From contig NZ_CP165647.1 of NCBI RefSeq assembly GCF_041199985.1, forward strand, positions 1,922,001 to 1,986,000: DNA of 64,000 nucleotides, given 5' to 3'. Numbering within the stretch: position 1 is the stretch's first letter; each line of letters begins with the position of its first letter. This document shows positions 56,617 through 64,000 of the stretch, piece by piece. This DNA comes from Leptotrichia sp. HSP-536 (GTDB lineage Bacteria; Fusobacteriota; Fusobacteriia; Fusobacteriales; Leptotrichiaceae). Below the pieces are notes generated by a model, which made no database searches, was not told where the DNA came from, and saw nothing but the letters and a program-made list of their open reading frames with translations. Both the position numbers and the translations under genes were made by a program.

Positions 56617-57252
56617 ATGACAAAAAAAGAAAGATTTAAAAAAATATTTCCAATACTAAAAGAAAAATTTGGTGAACCAAAAGCAGCACTTGAATTTGAA
56701 ACACCTTATCAGCTTATGGTAGCAGTAATTTTGTCAGCTCAATGTACTGACGTGCGTGTAAATATTGTTACAAAAGAACTGTTTAAAGTGGTAAAAGAAC
56801 CAGCAGATATAAGGGAAATGAAGCAGGAAACTCTTGAAAAATACATAAAATCTACTGGCTTTTATAAAAATAAGGCTAAAAATATAAAATTAAATGCTGA
56901 AATGATGCTGGATAAATATAAAGATATAATTCCGAAAAAACTCGAAGAATTAATAGAACTCCCTGGTGTTGGAAGAAAAACAGCAAACGTTGTTTTAGGG
57001 GAACTTTGGAACATTCGAGAAGGAATTGTTGTAGACACTCACGTCAAAAGATTATCCAATCGGATAGGCTTTGTAAAAAACGACAATCCAGAAATTATTG
57101 AACGTGAACTTATGAAATTTATTCCTAAAAAATACTGGTTTATATATTCACATTATTTAATTTTACATGGGCGAAATAAATGTATTGCAAGAAAGCCTAA
57201 GTGTGAAATATGTGAAATTAGGAATTATTGTAAATATAATGAAAAAATTTAA
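56617..57252 (+). CDS. nth: Endonuclease III
   Basis: A 211-residue base-excision repair glycosylase/AP lyase acting on oxidised pyrimidines. The helix-hairpin-helix LPGVGRKTANVVL holds the catalytic Lys; VVDTHVKRLSNRIG holds the catalytic Asp. The iron-sulfur cluster cysteines follow the C-x6-C-x2-C-x5-C pattern (CIARKPKCEICEIRNYC). ATG at 56617 has GGGGAG. dacA-like follows after 64 bases. Confidence 0.96.
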   Translation: MTKKERFKKIFPILKEKFGEPKAALEFETPYQLMVAVILSAQCTDVRVNIVTKELFKVVKEPADIREMKQETLEKYIKSTGFYKNKAKNIKLNAEMMLDKYKDIIPKKLEELIELPGVGRKTANVVLGELWNIREGIVVDTHVKRLSNRIGFVKNDNPEIIERELMKFIPKKYWFIYSHYLILHGRNKCIARKPKCEICEIRNYCKYNEKI

Positions 57253-57316
57253 AAAATTAATGATTAAATAAAAAACAAAATTAGCATACATACACAATAA
57301 TATAGAAAGGAAGAAG

Positions 57317-58780
57317 ATGTTTAATAAAGGAAAAAAAATTTTAATTTTAGGGGCATTATTTACAGTTTTATTGTATGCAGAAGGTGAACAGGAAAATAGT
57401 ACTGGAACCGCTCCAAAAGAAAGTGAAATTAGTGTTAAGGAAGAAAGAAGAAAAGCTTCTCTTACAAGAGAAAGTGAAAATCACAGTGAACCGGAACAGG
57501 CAACAAGACGGTCATATAAAAAATATTCTGAAACTAGCAACAAAAAAATCAAAAGTACAAAATTTGAAGAAAATGCTGTAACTAAAAAAGAAACAATGTC
57601 TAATACTAAAGAAAACGAAAGAAATGGGAATATTTCAGCAAAAAATAACAATAAACCAATACAAAAGAAAAAAGTTGTAAAAGCGATTGAACGTGAAAAA
57701 GAAGGAACTTCTGAATACAAGGGAGAAGTAATAAAATTCATTGCAACTACCGACGGACAAATTTTAAAAGATAAGTTGTCAAAGCAGCAACATCCAATCG
57801 CATCACTTACAAAAGTTATGAATATTTTAGTAGCACTTGATCAAGTAGACAAAGGAAATGCAAAACTTGATGATAAAGTATGTTTTACTCCTGATACCGT
57901 AAATATGGGTGGAAGCTGGTTAAACGCTAAAGCTGGAGATTGTTACACATTAAAAGATTTACTACGTGCAGAGATTATCTACTCAGCAAATAATGCAGCC
58001 TATATGGTGGCTAAACATATTGGAAAAGGAAATCTTGATAATTTTGTAAAACTTATGAATGAAAAAGCAAAAGAATTTGGAATGAATGACACAAAATACT
58101 ATACTCCTGCAGGACTTCCAACTTCAATGACAAATAAGGGAATGGATACTTCCACAGCTTATGATATGTATCTGCTTGGAAGAAGAGCTGTTATGGATGA
58201 AAGGCTTAAAGCATGGATGAAGGAATCTGAATTGGTTTTACAAAATTCTGAAGGTGAAAACGTTGTTTATAATAATAGAAATCATCTATTAAACAAATTT
58301 GGAATTTATGGATTAAAAACTGGATTCCATGGGCAAGCTGGATACAACATGATTGTTTCAAGTAAAATAGGAAATCTTGAAATTATCTCAGTTGCACTTG
58401 GAAATAAGAGTGACGAGGCAAGAACCGAAGATCAAACACAGGAATTTACCCAACTTAAAAAACGTATGATTCCAGTTTATAAAGCAGGTCAAGAAATTGG
58501 AAGCAAATTTAGAATAAAAGGCACAAAAGAAAAACAAATAACAGGTGTTTTATCAACTAATGTGTATCAAATTGATAACACAAATTATAAGTTCGAAGTG
58601 AAAGATTTAAACATTTTAGCTGAAAATGGTATTTCTAAAGGAGATGTAATTGGTAAGCTGGAAGTTCTTTCAAATGATAATAAACTTATAAATACAGTTG
58701 ATATTATAGCAGCAAATGATTATAAGCAATTATCGGTATTTGGACGTATTTTAAGATTTGTAACATTTGGATTAGCATAA
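57317..58780 (+). CDS. D-alanyl-D-alanine carboxypeptidase (PBP5-like, S11)
   Basis: A 487-residue exported penicillin-binding protein. The signal peptide (KKILILGALFTVLLYAEG) is followed by an unusually long charged Ser/Glu/Lys/Asn linker (about 25-130). The S11 domain has all three motifs: IASLTKVMN (SxxK), YSANNAAYM (SxN) and GLKTGFHGQAGYN (KTG). The C-terminal beta-rich domain (FRIKGTKEKQITGVLS onward) is typical of PBP5. It trims the terminal D-Ala from peptidoglycan stem peptides in the periplasm. ATG at 57317 has AGAAAGGAAG. Confidence 0.93.
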   Translation: MFNKGKKILILGALFTVLLYAEGEQENSTGTAPKESEISVKEERRKASLTRESENHSEPEQATRRSYKKYSETSNKKIKSTKFEENAVTKKETMSNTKENERNGNISAKNNNKPIQKKKVVKAIEREKEGTSEYKGEVIKFIATTDGQILKDKLSKQQHPIASLTKVMNILVALDQVDKGNAKLDDKVCFTPDTVNMGGSWLNAKAGDCYTLKDLLRAEIIYSANNAAYMVAKHIGKGNLDNFVKLMNEKAKEFGMNDTKYYTPAGLPTSMTNKGMDTSTAYDMYLLGRRAVMDERLKAWMKESELVLQNSEGENVVYNNRNHLLNKFGIYGLKTGFHGQAGYNMIVSSKIGNLEIISVALGNKSDEARTEDQTQEFTQLKKRMIPVYKAGQEIGSKFRIKGTKEKQITGVLSTNVYQIDNTNYKFEVKDLNILAENGISKGDVIGKLEVLSNDNKLINTVDIIAANDYKQLSVFGRILRFVTFGLA

Positions 58781-58787
58781 AAATAAC

Positions 58788-58839
58788 AAAAACCTCTAAT
58801 AATATATGAATAATAACACATATATTCAGAGGTTTTTTT
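58788..58839. terminator. Bidirectional terminator between dacA-like and ompA-like genes
   Basis: Stem AAAACCTCT/AGAGGTTTT (about 58788-58796 and 58827-58835) with an inner pairing of ATATATG/CATATAT and T runs on both strands. It serves the two convergent genes. Confidence 0.85.
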
Positions 58840-58860
58840 ACAATAAAATTTATATACATA

Positions 58861-59382
58861 TTACATGAACTGTATTTCAATACGCCTATTTATAGCTCTT
58901 CCTTCTTCAGTCTCATTTGAAGCAATCGGATTACTATCACCATTTCCTTTGGTTTCTATTACTTTTTCTGGAGCAAGTCCTAATTCTATTAATTTTTCTT
59001 CTACACTTTCAGCCCTTCTTAACGATAATTCTTTGTTATATTCTCTAGTACCTTTAGAATCAGTATAACCAATAATTGAAATTTTATGATTTTTACTTTC
59101 AATATAATTTTTTAATTTTTCTAATACTGGAATGTATTCTTCTTTTATCGTAGCACTGTTAAAATCAAATTTTAATGCATTTGCATCCAATATAATAATA
59201 TCATTTTCTTTAATTTTATCTTCCTTAGCATTCAAATCATCTATATTTATTCCGTCTATTTCAATTGCAGTTGTTTTCATTGCGTTATTACGTAAATTTG
59301 ATGTTGTAATTTTTTTAGCGGTAGATGGTGCTGATACTAATAATACAGATAACATTGCAGTTATTTTTGATTTTTTTTCCAT
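58861..59382 (-). CDS. OmpA-family peptidoglycan-binding protein
   Basis: A 173-residue exported protein. A short signal (KKSKITAMLSVLLVSAPSTA) is followed by a spacer and an OmpA C-terminal domain: ALKFDFNSATIKEEYIPVL, IIGYTDSKGTREYNKELSLR and AESVEEKLIELG, then GRAINRRIEIQF. The Asp and Arg that grip diaminopimelate (TDSKG and NRRIEI) are kept. There is no barrel, so it is a periplasmic or lipoprotein-like tether. ATG at 59382 has GAGAGG. Confidence 0.92.
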   Translation of the reverse strand: MEKKSKITAMLSVLLVSAPSTAKKITTSNLRNNAMKTTAIEIDGINIDDLNAKEDKIKENDIIILDANALKFDFNSATIKEEYIPVLEKLKNYIESKNHKISIIGYTDSKGTREYNKELSLRRAESVEEKLIELGLAPEKVIETKGNGDSNPIASNETEEGRAINRRIEIQFM

Positions 59383-59454
59383 ATTTTACCTCTCTTTCTT
59401 TATTATATTTTATTTATTTATTTTTTTTTATTTAATTATTACTTTCCAATATTA

Positions 59455-59482
59455 ATTGTAACACATTTTTTTGAATTTTCAT
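59455..59482 (-). promoter_or_regulatory. Putative extended -10 promoter of the OmpA-like gene
   Basis: On the minus strand ATGAAA (59477-59482), a 16-base spacer, then TACAAT (59455-59460) preceded by TGT (extended -10). The IS at 59513 begins 30 bases upstream, so it leaves the promoter intact but replaces everything beyond. Confidence 0.45.
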
Positions 59483-59487
59483 AGTGA

Positions 59488-59512
59488 TTTTTAATAATAA
59501 AAAATAAAAAAC
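59488..59512. repeat. 25-bp direct repeat, left flank of the IS
   Basis: It begins TTTTTAATAATAAAAAATAA and ends AAAAC. It is identical over 25 bases to 60601-60625 on the other side of the IS, as a target duplication would be. The length is far above the usual few bases for most IS families. Confidence 0.8.
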
Positions 59513-60600
59513 TGTATAGATGTCAAACATTTGTTACAAAAATATATATAAAAAAATATTTCTTTCCTAATGTATCTTTAACCTACTGATTTTCCTTGTA
59601 CTCTTTTAATACTTCATTTGGACTCTTAAAGCCTAATACTTTTCTTGATATGTTGTTGTATCTTGTATTGTATTTCTTTATTGCTCTTAACAGTTCTTCC
59701 TTGCTTTTAAATTTCTTGTCTGCATAGTACTTGCTGTCAAGCCTGTGGCTTCTTTCCACTTTTCCATTCTCCCATGGCGAATATGGACGAGTTGTCCCGT
59801 ACTCTATCCCCTTCTCCTCCAGTTTTAACTCAAACAACGTTTTCTTATCGCTTTCAGAATTTGTGAACTCTTTCCCATTGTCTGTCTGAACTTTCTTTAT
59901 GTCAAATCCCAGCTCCTTTTCCAAGTTCTCTAGAAACTTTGCGGTCTGATAGGTACTTTTCTCATCTGCTATCCTTAATACTCTTTTTCTTGTATATTCA
60001 TCTAATGCCGTTATTTGATAATACTTCTGATCATGTGTACCAAACTGTATGCATTCTTCTGGAACATATTTTATGTCTATCTGTACTCTTTCCCAGGCGC
60101 TTCGCCTGTTCAACCTTCTTTTTTCTTTTATGTAGCTTTTTAAGCTTTTCTTTGACATTGCCCTTCATTTTCCTTACTATCTTGCACATTGAATCGTATG
60201 TACGACTGTAGCCTTCCTTTCTCGCTTTGACATAAACTTCTGCCAGCCCTTCATAACCAAATTTCCTGTATTTTTTCATAACCAACTCGATTTCTTCCTG
60301 CGTGTGCTGGTTTGGATGGCTTTTAGGTCTTCTACTTTTTGGAAGAAGAGATTGGACTGTGCCGTCGTATCTATCTCTCCAACGTTTTATCTGCTGACGT
60401 GATGTTTTATACTTTACTGCTGCCTTTGAATTATTATTATGTTTTATTGCATACTCAATTGCCCGTTGACGAACACGGTATATTTCTGATATACTACTCA
60501 TATGAAAGGTTTCTCCTTAATGTGGTTTGGTAGGCTTACATTATATCAGAAACCTTTCTTTTTTTGTATATTCTTGTCACATATGTATTATCTCACAACA
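59513..60600 (-). mobile_element. DDE-type insertion sequence (IS481/IS1202-like), 1088 bp
   Basis: It is bounded by 25-bp direct repeats. The ends are imperfect inverted repeats beginning TGT: AGATGTCAAACATTTGTTAC near 59517 and, reversed, AGATAATACATATGTGACAA near 60594. One transposase gene, now frameshifted, fills it. From memory, the IS1202 group makes duplications of about 24-29 bp, so that group is favoured over classical IS481. Confidence 0.75.
59583..60501 (-). pseudogene. IS transposase (HTH plus rve integrase core), one frameshift
   Basis: The first frame (60501-60031) holds a helix-turn-helix (NNNSKAAVKYKTSRQQIKRW) and a linker. The second (ending 59583) holds the DDE core: VQIDIKYVPEECIQFG, KKVQTDNGKEFTN, and RPYSPWENGKVERSHR with Asp, Asp and Glu. 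Restoring one G in the GGG run near 60085 joins VEQAKRLG to ERVQIDIKYVPEEC. This looks like a point deletion, not the A-rich slippery site used by IS3 elements. Transposition is probably lost. Confidence 0.8.
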
Positions 60601-60625
60601 TTTTTAATAATAAAAAATAAAAAAC
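60601..60625. repeat. 25-bp direct repeat, right flank of the IS
   Basis: Identical to 59488-59512; see that entry. Confidence 0.8.
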
Positions 60626-60630
60626 ATTAG

Positions 60631-60742
60631 CTTATAATAAAACAACTTAACAATCAAACCACAAAGTTATGACTATTCTATCCAAATACTAAGTTTATTT
60701 AATTTTATCAATTTGATATTAAAAAGTTTTGCATATATTTCC
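60631..60742. repeat. Repeat family B, copy 6
   Basis: ATCAAACCACAAAG, TTATGACTATTCTATCC, then TTTGATATTAAAAAGTTTTG follow the family B order. It lies at the 3' end of the LptD-like gene. Confidence 0.5.
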
Positions 60743-60757
60743 AATGTTTTTTATATT

Positions 60758-63700
60758 TTATAATCCTGCTCCAAATTCAAATCCTTTTCCAGAATATTTA
60801 AATTGTGCATTTTTTTCTGGGAATGGAGTTACTCCAAATTTTAACGAAACTACTGGATAATAACCTAATTTTTTATTATTTGGCTTATCCCATTTCATTC
60901 CTGCTCCAATTTCCCATTCTATATTTTCAAATCTATGGCTTAAAGTTGCCATTCCTAATGTCAGTTTATTAACTTTTTTTGCATACCATGAACTTTCGTA
61001 GATTTCTGGATCTGATGTCTTAGGTGCTCCATTATGCACATATTGTAGTACTCCTCCAATCCACCATGGTTTATCAGGATCCTTTGAAAACATATATTTT
61101 CCTTCTAATTCCTGTTTTCTAAAATCAAACGTACTGTTACGAGTTGAAGCTTTTCTATAAATTCTATCTGGACGTTCCATTATAAAAGCATATCTTAAGA
61201 ACATCTTTTCCAAATACCCACCTTCAACTTTGAAACTTAAATCATTAATTCTTTTAAGACCGTTCATTCCAGTCGGGTTAGTCGCATCAGAACCATCTAT
61301 CTGCATATCCATCCCAATTTGGAAATATTTTTTTTGACTTCTCAAACTTTGTAATTTTGTATTAAAATCATTTAAACTAAATTTATTTTGGCGATAATTT
61401 TCTTCTTCTACAAAGCTTTTATATGTTTCTTCCTCTTCATTATTTAAAAACAGGCGTTCATTACTATTAACAATAATTTTATCAATCGCAGATTTCTTTG
61501 CATTATCAATAGAAAATTTCTGTATATTTGAATTTTTTACCATATTAATATTTTTTATTTGATTTTCAATTTCAGAAATTTCAATTTTCCTTTCTGTTTC
61601 ATTTTTTTCTAAATCGGCTGCAAATCTAGGTTTGGCATTATTTTCATATTTATATAAAAATCCAATTGTTGTATAGTCATTTCCACGAATATATTTGTCA
61701 TCTGCTGCATTAATTGGTGTATTATTCATATCCCTGTATATTTTTTTACCAAATCCAAAATTTATTTTAAAATAATGATCTGATTCAAATTTTTTATTTT
61801 TCATTTTTGAAGTATCATAAACAAATCCAACTCTGTTGTAGTCTGTTTTTAATTTTAAGGCTGGATAACCAAATGTTGCATTATTTCCAAAAATATCGTT
61901 TGTTTTATTTTTCAATTTTGTATATTCAATCCCCCATTCATTAAAATTAACTCCAAGACTTCTTTCCTTTAAAGATTCCTTATATATTTTCTGATTCCAT
62001 CCAAGACTTGTGTTATATGGGAATAGTTGTTTATTTTTATCTGTAAATTTATATAAAAAATTGTCTCCTGCATTCGATAGATATCCATATTGAATTTCTC
62101 TATTAAAATTTCTTTCAGATTTGAAATCTTCAAATTCATACTCTTCATTATTTTCAAAATCAAAACTTAAAAATCTTTTACTTGCAATATCGGCTTTAAA
62201 ATAATTTCTAACATATCTATTTTTTAACCATTCACTCTTAAAATGTTTGTCATCTTTCATTATTAAATTATAATTAAAAGTAATGTTTCCAATATGATAA
62301 TTAAAATTATTTTTAAATCCTAATGTATCAGTTGGAATTTCTACAACATCATAACCGTTGTAAGTCGCACTTCCTGCATTTATTTTTTGAAAAGTTAATG
62401 TTGCATCATTTGTAACTTTTATATCATATTTATTATCTCTTTTGGATGTATTGTCAAAAAATGTTGTGTATAGTCTTGTATCAAGTGTAAAAATTCTTAT
62501 TGACGGATTTTGCTTTATTGTGTCTCCATTTGAATCCCTTGCAATCTTATAACCTGTTTTAGAATTTAGGTCTTCAACTTTTCTTCCATTTACAAAATCT
62601 GGTACTGGCAAACTACTATAATCACGATTTTCAAATCCCATATTGTATGCAATGAAAGAATCTTTAAATGGAATATCAATTCTGTCATTTCCTATGTTAA
62701 GTTTTTGCGTCCTATATTTTTCATAAATAATTTTTTTAGGACGGCGGATTTTATCATTATCTTCATATATTTTATAAATTCTGCTTTCATCAGTAGTTGC
62801 TGAATTTAAAAATAAGGTATTATAGTTTTCATTATCACGTGTATAATCATATTCGTATTCTTTTTTTATTATATCAATTTGTTTAACTTGTGTACCAAAG
62901 TATAGGGTATTTGTCAAATTTTGATACTGTGTTCTAGGTTTATAGCCAAAAAAATCACTTTCTCTAAATGGGTAATAATTTCCAAAAGTTAATCCCCATT
63001 CATTTTTTCTGTCATAAGCTACATTCTGTACCCAGTGGATACTTTTATCATCACCACGATCACGCATTCCCCGAAGTTCTGTATATTCATCCTTATCTGA
63101 ATCCAGATAGTCAAATTTTATTTTCGGTCCCCTAAGATTAATTTCGTAGCTTCTTTTTTTTCTGTATGAATTTAAATCTCCAACATATCCTGGATTAATA
63201 TCACGAAAATCTTCGTTATCAATCGATATTTCGATATCTTTGTTACCATTTGTATATTTTATGCTTTTATATAAATCTACATCAGTTCTATGTGGATCTA
63301 AATCATCATCTTCCATAATCTTATCATTTATTTCAGTCAAAGCTTTAAGTGCATGTTTATTTTGAGTCCAATAATATTTGACGTTTAATTCTCCATTTTT
63401 TCCAAGTTCCTGATTTATATTAAAATTCCAAAAACCAATGTATTTATATTTATCTACAAATGCAGTATAATCATCTTTTAATTTGATTCCATTTACTGCA
63501 TACATCAAATTTGTCGTAATATTTTGATAATTTAAATTCCAGGTTCCGTACCCAGTATCATAAAATTTCATATCTTCCTTATTTTTTCTAGGTGTATTTG
63601 TTACTTTATGATTCCATTTGAAATCCCATTCTCTTCTATGATTTCCAATAGGAACTACAATTCTGTTCACAAATATATTTCCAGAATTATTCTTCCAGAA

Positions 63701-64000
63701 AGAATAGTCATTTGAAAATTTTAATGCCAATTTTTGCTTAGTACTTAACTCAAAGTCTATAAACCCCTGGGCAAGTGGACCTAAATCATAGTCAAATCCC
63801 ATAATTCCAAAAAGTCCTCTATCACTATCCATTCCAACGTATGGAAATAAAGTTGCTCTTTGTGTGGAAGGTTTTAACGATGTCACATAATATGGTAATT
63901 TAAGCCACGTTTTTCCACCTGCGACAATTCCAATATTTCTAGCAATTGCTTTTCTGTTCGGATAAATTTCTAATTCTTCCGCATTTATTTTATAATTTGG
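60758..64000 (-). CDS. LptD-like outer-membrane LPS-assembly protein, C-terminal part (cut by window edge)
   Basis: The frame is open from the window edge to a stop at 60758 (1080 residues). There is no need for an internal start: IYPNRKAIARNIGIVAGGK and LKLPYYVTSLKPSTQRATLF precede the first internal Met and match the join of the periplasmic jellyroll and barrel in LptD (OstA). The rest is rich in aromatic beta-strands (GFIDFELSTKQKLALKFSND, ending GKGFEFGAGL), as in outer-membrane barrels. LptD places lipopolysaccharide in the outer leaflet with LptE. The barrel is long for the family. Partial, so full-length identity is not proven. Confidence 0.72.
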   Translation of the reverse strand, partial: PNYKINAEELEIYPNRKAIARNIGIVAGGKTWLKLPYYVTSLKPSTQRATLFPYVGMDSDRGLFGIMGFDYDLGPLAQGFIDFELSTKQKLALKFSNDYSFWKNNSGNIFVNRIVVPIGNHRREWDFKWNHKVTNTPRKNKEDMKFYDTGYGTWNLNYQNITTNLMYAVNGIKLKDDYTAFVDKYKYIGFWNFNINQELGKNGELNVKYYWTQNKHALKALTEINDKIMEDDDLDPHRTDVDLYKSIKYTNGNKDIEISIDNEDFRDINPGYVGDLNSYRKKRSYEINLRGPKIKFDYLDSDKDEYTELRGMRDRGDDKSIHWVQNVAYDRKNEWGLTFGNYYPFRESDFFGYKPRTQYQNLTNTLYFGTQVKQIDIIKKEYEYDYTRDNENYNTLFLNSATTDESRIYKIYEDNDKIRRPKKIIYEKYRTQKLNIGNDRIDIPFKDSFIAYNMGFENRDYSSLPVPDFVNGRKVEDLNSKTGYKIARDSNGDTIKQNPSIRIFTLDTRLYTTFFDNTSKRDNKYDIKVTNDATLTFQKINAGSATYNGYDVVEIPTDTLGFKNNFNYHIGNITFNYNLIMKDDKHFKSEWLKNRYVRNYFKADIASKRFLSFDFENNEEYEFEDFKSERNFNREIQYGYLSNAGDNFLYKFTDKNKQLFPYNTSLGWNQKIYKESLKERSLGVNFNEWGIEYTKLKNKTNDIFGNNATFGYPALKLKTDYNRVGFVYDTSKMKNKKFESDHYFKINFGFGKKIYRDMNNTPINAADDKYIRGNDYTTIGFLYKYENNAKPRFAADLEKNETERKIEISEIENQIKNINMVKNSNIQKFSIDNAKKSAIDKIIVNSNERLFLNNEEEETYKSFVEEENYRQNKFSLNDFNTKLQSLRSQKKYFQIGMDMQIDGSDATNPTGMNGLKRINDLSFKVEGGYLEKMFLRYAFIMERPDRIYRKASTRNSTFDFRKQELEGKYMFSKDPDKPWWIGGVLQYVHNGAPKTSDPEIYESSWYAKKVNKLTLGMATLSHRFENIEWEIGAGMKWDKPNNKKLGYYPVVSLKFGVTPFPEKNAQFKYSGKGFEFGAGL

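Noticed and set aside
60031..60158. Programmed -1 frameshift between two IS ORFs, as in IS3 elements
   Set aside because: The overlap lacks a suitable slippery heptamer at the point where homology switches; a one-base loss in a G run explains the break better.

Overview
The window is a chromosomal piece of a very AT-rich bacterium with a Gram-negative type envelope. Gene content points to Fusobacteriota and most likely the genus Leptotrichia: giant tandem autotransporters with a shared N-terminal leader domain, an LptD-like barrel, OmpA, SppA, and IS605-type TnpB. This is inferred from family knowledge, not from a search.

Layout. (1) 1-17.8 kb: three tandem minus-strand autotransporter genes, one cut by the window edge. 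They share conserved ends and diverge in their passengers. (2) 18-22.5 kb: a CLC chloride/proton antiporter with a C-terminal RCK_C domain, a class I amidotransferase-like hydrolase and a CapA-type phosphoesterase. (3) 22.6-37.5 kb: a minus-strand locus that looks like one phospho-signalling and chaperone system. In transcription order it has a decayed Hsp70, a J-like membrane protein, a DnaJ protein, two FHA proteins, a PP2C-like protein, a second PP2C-like gene broken by frameshifts, a Ser/Thr kinase, a large divergent Hsp70-type ATPase and a membrane-fusion protein. A TnpB transposon sits inside it. No type VI secretion structural gene is present, so the role is open. (4) 37.7-45.8 kb: small secreted proteins, SppA, a TPR/Sel1 protein, a deleted ISLre2-like element with perfect 24-bp ends, a secreted cyclophilin, argG and a TMEM43-like membrane protein. 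(5) 46-56.4 kb: cobalamin genes cbiH, cbiG and cbiT. Between them lie a decaying family of secreted paralogues, a NUDIX/NIF3-like fusion, a DUF488 protein and a LysR pseudogene. The ACT/DUF711 pair and an ISAs1-like remnant follow. (6) 56.6-64 kb: endonuclease III, a D-Ala-D-Ala carboxypeptidase, OmpA, a frameshifted IS flanked by 25-bp direct repeats, and the C-terminal part of an LptD-like protein.

Two families of short palindromic intergenic repeats recur. Family A (about 110 bp, paired ends plus a central palindrome) lies directly 3' of genes. Family B (about 100 bp) mostly lies 5' of genes, including several genes of the signalling locus. Solo TnpB right-end relics also abut gene stops. 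Many genes are broken, mostly by single-base indels next to homopolymers, while the two complete 7.3-kb autotransporter genes are intact. I found no rRNA, tRNA, CRISPR array or recognisable riboswitch.
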